A stretch of DNA of 64,000 bases from NCBI GenBank assembly GCA_023238725.1, contig CM041534.1, positions 1,756,501-1,820,500 of the forward strand, written 5' to 3'. The translations under genes were made by a program, and so were the position numbers. The notes under the pieces are model-generated. The model was not told where the DNA came from, did no database searches, and saw only the letters and a program-made list of their open reading frames with translations. This DNA is from Scortum barcoo. Its lineage: Eukaryota; Chordata; Actinopteri; Centrarchiformes; Terapontidae. Shown piece after piece: positions 13,201-25,404 of the stretch. Every line of letters starts with the position of its first letter. Positions within the stretch are counted from its first letter, which is position 1.

Positions 13201-15063
13201 GAACAGTCCATTATCGCTGGTGACAAACATGAAAAGCAAACTGTGAGGAGCTAGTCTGGGAAATGCCACTCTGCAGGAAAAAAACATTTAAGATTCTGAC
13301 TGCCAGCAAGTATTTCTTTGGCTGCCCAAACATCTCCCCACAAAGACTTTCTTTTCATTAGTGGAACTCACAGAAATGTCAAGTAAGATAACCCATTATC
13401 TCCCCTGTTGACAATAACACATAAACACAGCATACCAGACTTCCTGGCTATAAATGCCTGTATATTACTTTTCAAGTGTGATTCTGCTCTTTCATTTGCC
13501 ACTACTCTCGCTGCTGTGCATCCCTTCAGGGCTGGTAGTGAGGAGTGACTTCCTGTCTTTTACTGGGCAATATAAACCACATGACAACAAAGTGGCAAAT
13601 TGTCTCTGATTTTTATCTTGTAGAAACAAAAAAACAATAAAAAAAAAAAATGCTGACAGCTTCTATAATAAAATTTCATTCAGTATGTTTGCATTTGTAC
13701 TGTTTTCAGAACGTCTGTCCTCCAGCTGCTTTCCTTTGTTCCTTACTTTGTGAATTTGTCTGAAAATTCTGAGTAAAGCTGTGTTTGTAGTGAATGAAAG
13801 GATATCAGCATTAAATAGGCATACATAATGTTGCTTTTATCCTTTGGTGACACACTAATTGTAACATCTATAGGTATATAATAGTATTAGAACTTATAAG
13901 TGCTAAACAAGAGCCATGTTGACAAGAGTTATGTATATGTATGTGTAAATGGCACCATCTGACGAGTGGTTATTACAGTTGTCCCTTTTTAAATGTTGAT
14001 AACAATTTACACACTGATCATGATATTCAGAGTAAATATCTGGTAAATGGAGGGGGACATTTTGGGGATGGCTGAGGTAGTGGAGGGCCACCGGGCTGTG
14101 GGAACCAGATTCTACTGGTTCTTGATAATGGGGAGGAGAGAAAGAGGAACAGCTGGGTTGTAAGCATTCATGTCATGTTGGAGGCTGAACATCTGATCCT
14201 ATAGAGAAGCAGTGCATGACTCACACCGCTGAATGCTCAGTGGGAGGCACGGAGCCGACACAATTAGAACACAGAACACACATGCGTGCACAGAGATACA
14301 GAGCTACTCTCCTTCAGGCTGCAACAAAACCGAGCAAACCTGCTGTGGCCTCTAGCCAAATCATGGCTGATTGGAGTTGGGGCCTGTCAGGCCACAGGTT
14401 ACACAGCTTCAGCCCTTCCAATACACCCGGTTGAAAAGAAAACAAGGCCTTAGTCAATAGATTAAAGCCTGGCATTATTCATCATAAATCCTCTTGTGGC
14501 TCTGTGAACACAAAAGCTACAGATTCATATCTCGCTGGTAAATGGCTGCTCTGCACGTAGGCGAACAGTCATAGGAAGCAAGTGTTGGAGGTGTGTGTTG
14601 TGTGGGAATGTCGACACCAGGCCGTGCACGTAGGAGGGGTGGTTCAGTCACCTTTACACTGAGGTAATGCTGTTGTAGCTCTGCCTGAAATATTTGTTTT
14701 GTTAAATTTGATGATGAAAACTTTCTGAAAAATCCAAATTACAGAGTGGAGGTGAGGGTTTTACAGATAGATGACATAATACTGCACAAATTAAGGTACT
14801 TGTTGGGAATCAGAAAATAAACCCTCATTTTGTACTGATTCACAGATTCAGGCAGCACTTGTCATCTTAGCACATTTGTGGCTCCAAATAGTAACCTAAG
14901 ATTGTCTTTGCTCTGCCCAGTAATCCTGTTTTCTGTAACGAACTGTGCAGAGAAATCTGCAGCAAATCCACTGGATTTTGCTCTTCATCTTCATTTTTGA
15001 CTTGAAAGAATTTTACACAGAAGACTGCTTTAAGGTAAAAATGAAAAAAACCTTGTGGCTTAC

Positions 15064-15189
15064 CCCTTGGTGAGTGATGCTTCCATATGATGTTGGCCTC
15101 AGGTCGACCGACCGCCAGGCACATAAGATTGACATCGCTGCCCTCGTTCACTGTGATGTCCTTCGATATGTTAGTGATCCTGGCGGGTA
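15064..15189 (-). CDS. opcml: IgLON cell-adhesion gene (opcml-like), internal coding exon encoding the start of Ig domain 2
   Basis: Read on the minus strand, a pyrimidine-rich tract ending TCAG precedes base 15189 and a GTAAG donor follows base 15064. The 126 bp exon holds 41 whole codons plus two leading bases and one trailing base. The leading TA completes a Val codon with the G that ends the exon at 50451. The peptide contains PARITNIS, ITVNEG, CLAVGRPE and IIWKHHSP. These are the Ig2 strands with the first disulfide Cys, the core Trp and an Asn-Ile-Ser glycosylation sequon. IgLON proteins are three-Ig-domain, GPI-anchored neuronal surface proteins that regulate neurite growth and adhesion. 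VNEG, CLA-GRPE and the WKH-SP segment fit OPCML better than NTM, LSAMP or NEGR1. IGLON5 also shares PARI-NIS, but has a shorter loop after the Trp. Family assignment is very secure; the paralog is likely. The next exon is not in the window. Confidence 0.9.
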
Positions 15190-16210
15190 CTGAGGGGAAA
15201 AGGAAAATCATGATTGATGTTTTGAGCTTAATTAATGACATGTGTGCAAAGGGCTCGCTATCCCACGTGATCAGAACGGTGATGAGGTTAAAAATAATCC
15301 CGGGTTGGGGACTCAATTAGCATGAAATTAGCTGACAAATTTGACAATTCTCTGGCTCGCTGTGGTGTTATACATGATTGATTTTCTTCATCATGTATCT
15401 TTGTCACACTGCTCATTAGACAAGCATCAGACTGATCTGGAGTAAGATGTAATTTCATCCCTCCGACTGGACCAGCTTGATCTGTGTGTGTGTTAGGTGC
15501 ACTCTGTGAGATAGTAGCCTCAAATCAAAGGTCAGGGGTTATCATTCACTGGAATTGAACTCAGTCTTGGTTACTTGAAGTGGAATATACAAGGCAGGCT
15601 TTAATTTAGTGATATTCACATAATATCATTTTCATTTTAGTCTAATATAATATTTTTTTTGTAGTTTTACTATTTACTATACCATCTTCACTTCCATACA
15701 CAGTCAATGAGCACTACTCTACAGAAAAACACAAATCAGTCCTCCAGGGTGTTACTGAGTGGTACATAGATGTTACTGCACGATAAGGAGACTGACAAGG
15801 CCAGTTCAACATTTTAGGTTTGTCTGTTAAATGACTGTAACTCTGCTTTGACACTGGGCTTAATTTGAGTCATCATCAGATTTTATAGCAGTTGTCATGG
15901 CTCTCTATAGGACTAAGAAGCTATTGTTCTCCTGCTGTTCACTGGTCACATAGCCCTTAATTATTATGTAAAAAAAAAAAAAGCTTCAAGATAGAGTTCA
16001 CTCAATGTGACTGGAACACTGTTTATTTCTAAGACAATACATCAAGTAATACATCCAATATAATTCAATTAAATTATAGATATTAATACAGTGGAAAATA
16101 TTATTTTTCTTTTATTCACCTTAAAAAGTAATGAATAAGGTTGTCATAATGTGTGGTCTGTGACAGGGAATCAGAGATTGAGAGATATGTTACTCTGTGT
16201 CTTATTGAAT

Positions 16211-16250
16211 TACTGTTTGAATTTACAGATTACTGTTTGAATTTACAGAT
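16211..16250. repeat. Perfect 2 x 20 bp tandem duplication
   Basis: The unit TACTGTTTGAATTTACAGAT is present twice, back to back, without mismatch. Flanking DNA is AT-rich intron sequence. The identity of the copies suggests a young duplication. Confidence 0.95.
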
Positions 16251-17041
16251 TCAATTCAGATGCACTGCTAAAGCCAGCTCAGTTGGTACATTTTGTACAC
16301 TGTCTATGCAGCCTGGCTCCTAAAAAGATTATAACACATTTATAAACCTGTATCAAAAAACCCTCTAATACAATGCAGGTAAATAATGAAGGCCTATTCC
16401 TAATTGTATACATTTTTTATTTGCCCATAGCAACATCAATTATTTGAATTGAATTGAACGTATGTATATAAAAAATAAGTAGCCCCAGTTAACTATAACT
16501 ATTGCACCATTTACATAGATAGAGGATGCACCTATACACAAAATGAAGTGACAAAATGAACTGGATTATGATAAAGACAATTACACACAACATAAATTCC
16601 ATAAAATGACAAGGATCAGTGCTGAGTTCATAATAACGGCCTTTAATGTTGGTCACATTGCTTTCATCTCAACCAATAAACCTGCTCAGTAGACACAGAT
16701 ACATGGTTACAGACACACACAGTGCACATATAAGCAGACCAAACTGTGAAATGGTCTAAGTGTCTGAGTTTTAATTTTTACTTTTTTTGACTTGATGACA
16801 GAACTCAACAGAACACTTATTGCAGAATTTAATGCAAAACTGACCTCCATGGCATAGAGATCACTTCCCAAAGCCATGAAAAGCTGCATATTGAAGAATG
16901 TATTATAGTTTTAAGAATACACTAAATATCACTAATAAATAACATTTAAGGATCTAGCATCACTTTAGGCCATAAATTTCTGGCTGGGTTGATAATAAAA
17001 ACAAATATCCAGTATATAACATGCACACAAAGACACAAATA

Positions 17042-19106
17042 ATGGCGCCGCGCGAGTGGCAGCCTGTAACATGGCCAGCAGCTCCTGCTCACCGTTGAGC
17101 TTTCTTTACTTTTTCTACTTCTATTCTTCTTACTTTTTTGTTTTTGTGTGTTTTAAATTTTTCTTTTCACCATGCACACAAGACTGGTAGAGTTTGTACT
17201 GGTGGCTCTACTGGTTTTTGCACTTTTTGCTACCGTGAGACCTCACGTGGAGCCACGCCAGGAGGAGACGTTACCGGCCCGTCCTCCCCTCCATCATCAT
17301 GGGGAATGTAAGATCTCTCCCCAATAAGATGGACGAGTTAGCGGTGCTGACCCGGCATCAGCGGGAGTATCGGGAGTGCAGCCTCCAACAACAGCAGAGG
17401 CCAGGAAAGCAGCAGGTCCAGATGGCATCAGCTCCAGGCTCCTGAAGTCCTGCGCAGACCAGCTGTGTGGGATTTTTAGGGTACACATTCAACCTGAGCC
17501 TGAAGCTGGGGAGAGTACCACAGCTCTGGAAGACGTCCTGCATCGTCCCAGTGCCAAAGACACCGCACCCCAAGGAGCTCAACAGCTACAGGCCGGTAGC
17601 TCTGACGTCTCATCTGATGAAGACGCTGGAGAGACTGGTCCTCGCCCATCTGCGCCCGCTGGTGAACTCCTTCATGGACCCGCTGCAGTTCGCCTACCAG
17701 CCTGACACATCGGGGTGGATGATGCCGTCATCTACCTCCTTCACACCTCCCTCACTCACCTGGAGAAGGCTGGAAGGCTGGAAGCACTGTGAGGATCATG
17801 TTCTTTGATTTCTCCAGTGCATTCAACACCATCCAGCCCAGGCTGCTGGGGGACAAGCTGCAGCTAGCTGGGGTGGACCATCACCACCTCACTACATGGA
17901 TTTTGGACTACCTCACACACAGACCACAGTTTGTGAGGGTGCAGGGCTTTGAGTCGGATCGGCTCTTCTCTGCAGCACCGGTGCTCCGCAGGGGAACGGT
18001 TCTGGCTCCTTTCCTGTTCACCCTCTACACTGCAGACTTTTCATACAACAACACACCATCATGTCATCTCCAGAAGTTCTCTGATGACTCTGCTGTTGTT
18101 GGCCTCATCACAGATGGGGACGACAGAGAGTACAGAGGACTTATTCAGGACTTTGCGGACTGGTGCCTGCGGAACAACCTCCAGATCAACGCTGGTAAAA
18201 CCAAGGAGCTGGTGGTGGATTTCCGCAGGCGTAGACACTCACTCCGCCTGCACCGCCTGCACCGGTGAGCATCCAGGGAACGGACATCGACACTGTGAAG
18301 TCCTACAAGTACCTGGGTGTTCACCTAAATGACAGTCTGGACTGGTCGGACAACACTAATGCCCTTGTCAAGAAGGGCAACAGCAGACTGTTCCTGCTCA
18401 GGAGGCTGAGGTCTTTTGGAGTGCAGGGACCTCTCCTCAGGACCTTTCTATGACTCTGTGGTGGCATCAGCCATCTTTTACGGGATAGTCTGCTGGGCCA
18501 GCAGCATCACGGACAGGGACAGGAGGAGAATGGACAGACTGGTGAGGAGGGCCAGCTCTGTCCTGGGATGCCCCCTGGACTCAGTGGAGGTGGTGGGAAA
18601 CGGGAGGATGATGGCTAAGCTGTCATCCCTGTTAAACAACACGTCCCACCCTCTACAGGACACTCTGACAGCTCTGGGCAGCTCCTTCAGTGAGCGGCTG
18701 CTCCATCCACGCTGTGTGAAGGAGAGGTACCGCAGGTCCTTCCTGCCTGCTGCTGTCAGACTGTACAACAAACAAAATGCCCGCTAGTCTGCAGACAATA
18801 GACAATGAACAATAAACAATAACACTATTTCACTGTTTTTTGCACTCCCTGAGATATTATATATTTCTCATATGTATACTCTCAGGCACACTCCCTCTGT
18901 ACTATGTACAGGTACAAGTTAACTTACAGTTATAGTTATAAGCTATTTATCTTGGATTATTTTACCTTTTATTTCATTTTATTTTATTTTATCTCATGTC
19001 TTACATTCAGTATTGACTATTTCCCACTATGTGTCTTCGCTGCTGTTACGCTGTGAATTTCCCCTGCTGTGGGACTAATAAAGGAAAATCTGAATCTGAA
19101 TCTGAA
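17042..19106 (+). mobile_element. Rex1/L2/CR1-like LINE with a large internal deletion
   Basis: The element starts near ATGGCGCCGCGCG with a GC-rich 5' region. An ATG at 17172 opens a short frame with a hydrophobic leader (FVLVALLVFALFA). The beginning of an apurinic-type endonuclease follows at 17299-17375, seen as GNVRSLPNKMDEL and REYREC. At about 17375 the sequence jumps directly into the reverse transcriptase, so the rest of the endonuclease and the linker are missing. The RT and C-terminal region run to 18787. A 3' UTR follows and ends GGGACTAATAAAGGAAA plus a short TCTGAA repeat tail, a type of end seen in fish Rex1/L2 elements. No clear target-site duplication was seen. Its orientation is antisense to the host gene. 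Confidence 0.85.
17376..18787 (+). pseudogene. Reverse transcriptase of the LINE at 17.0-19.1 kb, broken by frameshifts
   Basis: The frame opens with KAAGPDGISSRLLKSCADQL, the typical start of the RT domain. It then changes frame near 17470, 17710, 18265 and 18445. Recognisable blocks in order are WKTSCIVPVPKTP, NSYRPVALTSHLMK, MFFDFSSAFNTIQ (first catalytic Asp), a damaged SAAPVLRRGTVLAPFLFTLY block, KFSDDSAVV at 18077-18088 (the catalytic Asp pair, in the FSDD form), KYLGVHLNDSLDW, FYDSVVASAIFYG and a C-terminal RRSFLPAAVRLYN before the stop. The catalytic residues survive, but no continuous protein can be made. The region is antisense to the host gene and is an inactive fossil of moderate age. 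Confidence 0.9.
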
Positions 19107-19315
19107 AAGCAGTGTTTCACTGCCCTCTGCAGTGTCCTCTCTCTCCTCTGACCACAGCCAGCATCACTGACATGCACCTGTAACCACGCTCAACAGTGAT
19201 GTCACGGTGTACTGACACACCCTGGAGTACACTGCCTCATCACAATGTGAGAATTAAGTAAAAAGGGCTGTTAAATTACTCTTCAAGGAGCAAAATTTGC
19301 TTTGCTGTCCTTCCC

Positions 19316-19349
19316 TTTGCTTGTTTGTTTGTTTGTTTCTTTCTTTCTT
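19316..19349. repeat. (TTTG)n(TTTC)n simple repeat
   Basis: Four or so GTTT units pass into TTTC units. This is a simple sequence repeat about 200 bp past the LINE tail. Confidence 0.85.
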
Positions 19350-20224
19350 CTTCTAGTTTGTACATTTTAATATCCTTGTCTATGTTTAGTTTATCAAAGT
19401 ACCAACAGGAAATACATTAGAAAACTCTGATTTCAATGCTTAGTCTTTGTTGTTTTTTCGAGCTCTCAGCACCTTTTGTACATGAATAGTCAATAGTTAA
19501 TAGTTTCCAGGAAGTGGACACAAATCGTTCACTTTGGAAAAGTGCAAGTGCACTTTTCAGGCAAAGTGTTCGCAGTTGACAAAAGTTCAGCAGTTTAGCA
19601 AATTGCACATGATGTGGCATACAGCTTTTTGTTGGTTTCCTACAAAGAGAGACTAATGTTACACAGCCATCTGACTGACTCCCCTGGCCCCATCATTTTC
19701 TCTTTGTTGTGTGGAATCAAATTACAGAGAAACCAAGTCATCGGCACATTCACCAAGCACACGAGTGTCTTGAAACGTGTCTTATGTTGTAGAAAACTGC
19801 AGGACTGTAGCATCTGAACTTCATTTTTAATATTATCTAATAACACGTGAGCAGTATGAAGGCTGATATAATACAGGTATCCAAAGATCAGAGGGAAGCC
19901 TTGGTGAACTGTTTTGGTCATTCAGTTTCTGAAAAATAGAAAATCAGGTGATTCTTGGATACACAAATGGCATGCTAAGGGACCGAGTCGAAAAAAGGAA
20001 ATACGTTTGTCCAAGGCTACTTTAAATGTGCCATTTTCTCTCTTTGACAGTTCTATGATCAAGTGTAGTCAGTATTTTAAAAATGGCTTTCAACTTGTTC
20101 CTGAAAACTGCATTATCTAGACTGAAGGGTTATATCATAATATGTAGTCCTTTATTTTTATATGGCAGTATGTCTGAATGTCATTCCATTAAATAATTGA
20201 TGTGACATGATGTGGTCAATAACA

Positions 20225-20312
20225 TTAATACACAATAATATACAATAATATACAATATTGTATACAATATATACAATAATGTATACAATAATATGTAATA
20301 TACATACAATAC
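20225..20312. repeat. AT-rich imperfect ATACAATA tandem array
   Basis: Repeated ATACAATA and TATACAAT units run for about 90 bp with frequent single-base changes. Local self-complementarity (ACAATATTGT) is present. It is probably slippage-generated. Confidence 0.8.
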
Positions 20313-22699
20313 ATTATGGACCGAATCTTTTGGATTAAACTTACAAACAAATTAAAAAAAAAATTTGCCAAGAAGACACTTTCTTTGTGTTGACATATTT
20401 AGAGGGGTAAAAGCAAAACACAGTCCCTTAAAAGGTCACCTATTGTGAATTTTAAAGTACTTCAAATACTGTAACAGGAGTAATGTTGCGTATCATGTGC
20501 GTAACAGAAACTGTTATCCTATGTTCCATGAACCGATTTTTTTAGGATCACTGTAAAGCAATCCCATAAATTTCCCTGAACCCTGCCTGTTGGCAAATGG
20601 AGTAAAGAGGCTTCCCTGCAATGGTCTTCCATTTACAGCAATTAGACTGATGCCACAGAACTGTGGTAATGATTTATTGAGGGCAAAATGCAACATGTGG
20701 TGCCTTTAAGAGCCTCTAAATAGGGAGGAGTGAAGTGCGGTGGTTTGAGGACGCAGCGGGCACCACTTTCTCAGACACACTGACCTCCGGCAGAGACAAA
20801 TGAACAAGCATCTGTGTGCAGAGCAGGTGATGGGTTCTCCAGCTTGATAATGCCACTAGCCAGGTGATTAAAACACAGCTCCCCTGTCACCAAGGCTGGT
20901 GGTGGATGTGACTGGGGGCCCAGGGACACGTCAGTCTTCATGTTGGCACAGCCAAGGTGTTGCAGCCAGTAATTAATTAGAAAATGGAATCAAGAGGCTG
21001 CCCAAAGAGGAAAAGGATGCTTTCTCTGGGTGTTTATTTAACATCTGGGCTCAACTGATGTGACTGTATTTCTTTCTAATAATATATGTTTTTCTAATGT
21101 CAGCTGTCCTTGTGCTGGTAGACATGCTTTATTCATTCACAGAGACAGGAGCAGATACAGGGCAAAAGTGCAACATTGTGTCATTATCTGTCAGACCACA
21201 GTGGCATAGTAAGCATTGTTACTATACTGCACATTGTTGTCTGTCAGAATTTGAATTATACATTTACAACAATTCTCCAGTCAGACAATGCACTGTTGTC
21301 ATGTGTGGAGGATCTTTTAGCTCCAACCTTTCCTTGAGCGAATGAGAAAAGATTTAAAGAAACTGGGTTTTAAGGGTCAGGACAAATCAAAACAAGAACT
21401 GTTCAAAGTAGGCTGAGCAGCAACATCCTGCTTTTCTCCCGGGAGTCCCTCCCTCCCCACCCACACCCACTGGTGAAAGAGGTACTGAGATACTACTGAA
21501 GCTAAGGTAGCAATAGTACAGGCAGGAAATACTTCATTGAAAGTCCTGCCTTCAGCACTGGGAAGTAAACATGCACATGTGTATTTACAGAAAAAATGTA
21601 GTTAAGAATAAAAATAAGTATTCATTGAGTGTCATATATAGACATTACATTACTGTGTTAGCATGTACAAAACATTACACTAATAAGCTGATCATATGTA
21701 TGCAAACATTACCAGCAAAGCAGCTATAGCTGTCAGATGAATGGTCGCAGGGGTATGGTTGTGAAAAACCACTATTTGAAGAGTGAAACAGGAAAAGAGA
21801 GGCTGTGAGTTGACTTATTATGCGCCAACAATTAACAAGCAAAAAAGCTGGACAGAGACCTTGTTCTCTTTGTTTTAAAATGTGCATTTGTGGTTTGTTC
21901 ATATCGGTAAAACAGCTATGTATGAGCTGCCGTGGTAATGCTCCATTCTGCTGTTGATTGTTAAAGAGGCATTAGGCCATGCGATGCACAGTATCTATAA
22001 CCTTTATTAACTGTTTTTGTTTAACTCTGTGTTTCATATGACATATATTCTGATTAAGTGATTAAATGTTTAGAATTGATTGTATCCACTTTTTTATCAC
22101 ACTCAAAATGCACATATATAATCAAATAAATACCTGGACACATCGATTTTGGTTTCATATAACAGACTGTTTTATCAGCAGGTACAGTTATTTATTTTGA
22201 ATGCACACATTCACTAAACTTTCTTAGTCACATTTACTAAATTGATTTCATTAACAGAAGTTATTTAATATTCATGAAATTAATGCAGTTTCCTTTGTGC
22301 AATCCAACCCGTGGGGGTTGCTACCAAAGTTGTCTGGCTGGGCTAACAAAAGGAGTCCCAGCTGCATCAAACCTACTTAAATGGTATTGATTGCCAGTTG
22401 GACTGCACTATGTTCCTCCTACATGATAGGAAGAGGCAGTGTTTTCTAGTTTTAATAATTGTTTCTTTTTCTTGTGTTTTTTGTTTTTGTTGTGTTTTTT
22501 TGATTGTGTTTTTGATATTGTGTTTTTATTATTTTCAGAGGTTAATATTAGGTAGCACTGGACTGATGTGTTCTGTGGTTACTATAGTTTGTTTAGATGG
22601 TTGTCTCTGGTCTGGTCTGGACCAAAGTGTTTGACAAATAAATCAAACTAATACATAGAGTGAAATGAATCACTGATGATGAACCTGGAAATGGGTAAA

Positions 22700-22975
22700 T
22701 TAATGACCATGAAAGTTGACAGCCAGGGGTTTTAGAGACATTTCACCCGAGAAAGCCACAAATGTCAACCTGCTGGTAGATAAGCCAGGGGGTCACCAAA
22801 GTCAGGAAGATTCATCCTCTCAGGACCATGACTGTATAAAATATCATGACAACCCATTTAATGGTTAAGATATTTCAGTCTGGAGCAAAATAGTGGACAT
22901 CTGACAGACGCTCAGACGAACCAATACTGGCATCCCGAGAACCACACTGCTAGTCTGGCTGAAAAAGCCAAGTAA
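22700..22975 (-). repeat. High-copy fish interspersed repeat (same family as 60445-60900)
   Basis: Diagnostic phrases are AAATGTCAACCTGCTGG, GGGGTCACCAAAGTCAGGA, GATTCATCCTCTCAGGACCA and AAGATATTTCAGTCTGG. In reverse complement they match the 60.4 kb copy (CATGAGGTTGACAG, ACTTTGGTGCTCCC). The family is very common in teleost introns; I do not know its class with certainty. Its right end abuts a LINE fragment. Confidence 0.8.
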
Positions 22976-22979
22976 CAGG

Positions 22980-23135
22980 CAGACCCAGAACACGCTGGAG
23001 GGATGACATATCCCATCTTATGTGGGAATGCCTCGGGATCCCCCAGTGAGAGCTAGAGAACATCTCTGAGGACAAAGACGTTCAGGTTGCCCTGCTTAGC
23101 CTGCTGCTGTGGCAACCCAGACAAGGAAAATAGAT
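22980..23135 (+). mobile_element. 5'-truncated LINE 3' end, related to the element at 53.4-56.8 kb
   Basis: Translation gives GRPRTRW, DDISHLMWECLGIPQ, a stop, then an ELEN-type stretch and VALLSLLL. This parallels the C-terminus of the minus-strand LINE at 53.4 kb (RPRTRWRNYVSRLAWERLG, VWASLLRLLPPRP). A stop and several substitutions mark it as older. 5' truncation is usual for LINE insertions. It is wedged between a high-copy repeat and a SINE. Confidence 0.75.
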
Positions 23136-23435
23136 GGACAGAATTCCTTTTCCTTTACCTCTAAGATTAGTTTTATCTTGTGTAATCATCACATTATAAA
23201 CATCTTTATCTGTTTTTTGTGAATTGTAATAGTTTATATACATTCTGTTAAAGATATTCTATGGTTATTTCCCTTTTTCCCTGTGTCTCCTCAGCCTGCA
23301 CATGTACCTTCCTTCAATTAAGTAACTCAGTCGTATATCTCCTCAGGCTGTCCATCTACTCATCACCAGACTGTCGTTTCCAACTACACTCTCAGCCACT
23401 AAGCAATAGCATATTTAAAATAATTATTCGTGTTG

Positions 23436-23640
23436 TGGTGGGTGGGTGGCTCAGTGGGTAGAGCGTGTGCACACGTGCGTGTACAAGGCCATGGGCCTAA
23501 CCACAGCGGACCACGGTTTGATTCTCGGCTGGGTCTTTAGTCCCTTTACTGTATGTCGTCCCCCCTCTCTCTCCCTCCTTTCCTGTCCATCTTCAGCTGT
23601 CATATCTAAAATAATAAAGGGTGTAAGTCCCCCCAAAAAA
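23436..23640 (+). mobile_element. tRNA-derived SINE
   Basis: The head contains TGGCTCAGTGGGTAGAGC, an RNA polymerase III A box of tRNA type, and about 60 bases on GGTTTGATTCTCGGC, a B box. The body then reads CTGTATGTCGTCCCCCC, TCTCTCTCCC, TTTCCTGTCCATCTTCAGC and AATAAAGG. This matches a SINE family common in percomorph fish as I remember it. The spacing between the boxes is longer than in a functional tRNA, and no acceptor-stem pairing is visible. It is therefore a SINE and not a tRNA gene. Confidence 0.85.
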
Positions 23641-25404
23641 TTCTTCGTGCCTCCGCCGCTCCCCCTCAGCCCCTTGCCATCCTCATTCCCGAAATCCCAA
23701 CAATAAACCTTTATTTATACTTCACTTGACTGTGTATGTGTTTGGGTCTCCTTATGACTAAACCTAGCTCTTCCTGTACAAGCTCCAGGCCATTTAGTGC
23801 TTTAGAGGGTCTTTGCAACAACATTAATGGTATTTGGCAGAACAGTATGTACTCTGAAGCACAGCATCATTGTGGTCATTTCTTTTATGAAACACAACCA
23901 TAAGAATACATGAATAAATAAATAAAACCTATAAAAAATATTTCAATTGAAGAAAAAATGTGATTTACTTTAGAATCAAAATCAAATTAATGAAAGGGAA
24001 ATGATGTGGAAAAAAAAGGAGGAAAATCAACTTTTGCTTAGAACTGTGCTACGGTGAGTCTGAACCTTTGACATTTTCCAACATCAAAGCCTCTGCCCCT
24101 GTGCCAGCATTCACCAAATGTATAATAGATGCTAACTCTTCTTTCATAACAAATTACCATGCATCTGAAGCATCAAAGGAATCACTGTCAGTGAGTTTTC
24201 CGGTCTGCCATCTCAACACAGAACAACAGACATCTGTGACAGATATCTCAGTAACATTCAGTGTTCTTGTCAGTGGTTATTGTTAATTTAGAGGCACACC
24301 CAACTCCAAGAGAAGGAACAAGAAGGAGATCCGAACATTCCAGCCTGGGAAGTGTGATAAAACACTTGGAGGGCTGCTCGTGCTTTGGCGAGGTAGAAAT
24401 AAACTGGGTTAGTTTTCCCACTGGCTGGTAGAATGCACAAGCACTGACACCTGCCTTCAAACTTCCAAGCTCTCTCAGTTCAAAGGCAGCTTTTCATATG
24501 GGACCCATTGCATCTTATGTTCTAGGATCCCGTCCAAAATAATGACAGCAGCACTGAAGTGAAACCAAATAGCAGAGTCTGATGCATGCCGTAAACATAT
24601 TACCTTGTGATCACCATGAGAAAAGTGGCACACGCATGCTGGCCGAGATAGCTGGGCCTTTAATTCCTTGTGTTTACAAGTCCAGACTTTCAGCCATGTG
24701 TTCATTTAATTGATGAGCTGACTTGTGATTAGCGGCAGTGCTGGCCTCTTGTGCACGTCCTTGCTATGCATTTTCAGCCTGCAGGAATATATGTTGTGGA
24801 TTTAATTCTCTTATGCGGCCATATGATATTAAAAAGATCATAAAAAATATATTTAAATATTTTTACATTTTTTAGCATGTTCTCCCTTTGTCTACCTTCC
24901 ATGTACAGTATTACACATGCCAACATGGCTCATACCTGTCATAACTGTCTGATAGCATTTGTGTGTAGCGACTGGACATGAAAATCTACTATTTAACAGA
25001 GGCTATTTGAAAATCCCTTTTCAAATGAAGAAATAAATATGATATGCTCACATTACATTTTATTAATGAATATGTTAAATAGTTGGACTCCACTGTGTCA
25101 GTAGCTCTCACTTAAACTAAAATGTTCACTCTCCAGCCTACATAGACATACTACTTTTATTGTGACAGTGTTTGTGTCTACATATGTTTGTCATGACATG
25201 TAATAAATGGTACAACCAATACAATAATGTTTAGAATTTGAGTGCATACCAGAAAAAATGAGCTAGCCTGTAAATTAGAAACAGGATGGACAGACAAGTC
25301 TGGTCCTCGCCTATTTCTTCCAGGTACTTTTCGGTGTTGCTAATCCTGTATTGTTGTCAGTAATTATTGCTCACACTGGGTTTACACCTACAGAATGAAG
25401 GGAT

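Larger units (their letters stand above)
1..15063 (-). other. Intron downstream of the Ig2 exon of the opcml-like gene (partial)
   Basis: This is non-coding sequence between the Ig2 exon and the next exon, which lies off the left edge. I searched it for the expected rest of Ig2 (an EYLEI-type strand, a YEC motif and a VNYPP end) and found nothing in either strand. It holds microsatellites near 1.6, 8.9 and 10.2 kb, one fish interspersed-repeat piece at 4.7 kb, a weaker one near 3.0 kb, and AT-rich unique sequence. Open frames here are short and lack recognisable domains. The longest, 135 codons on the minus strand at 6331-6738, is leucine- and phenylalanine-rich low-complexity sequence and is probably chance. 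Confidence 0.8.

Noticed and set aside
14867..15316. 149-codon minus-strand frame containing the Ig2 exon
   Set aside because: Only 15064-15189 is exon. The rest is read-through of intron beyond a good acceptor (TCAG) and donor (GTAAG).
23436..23520. tRNA gene suggested by A- and B-box-like sequences
   Set aside because: Spacing between the boxes is too long, no acceptor stem or anticodon arm pairing is visible, and a SINE body follows directly.
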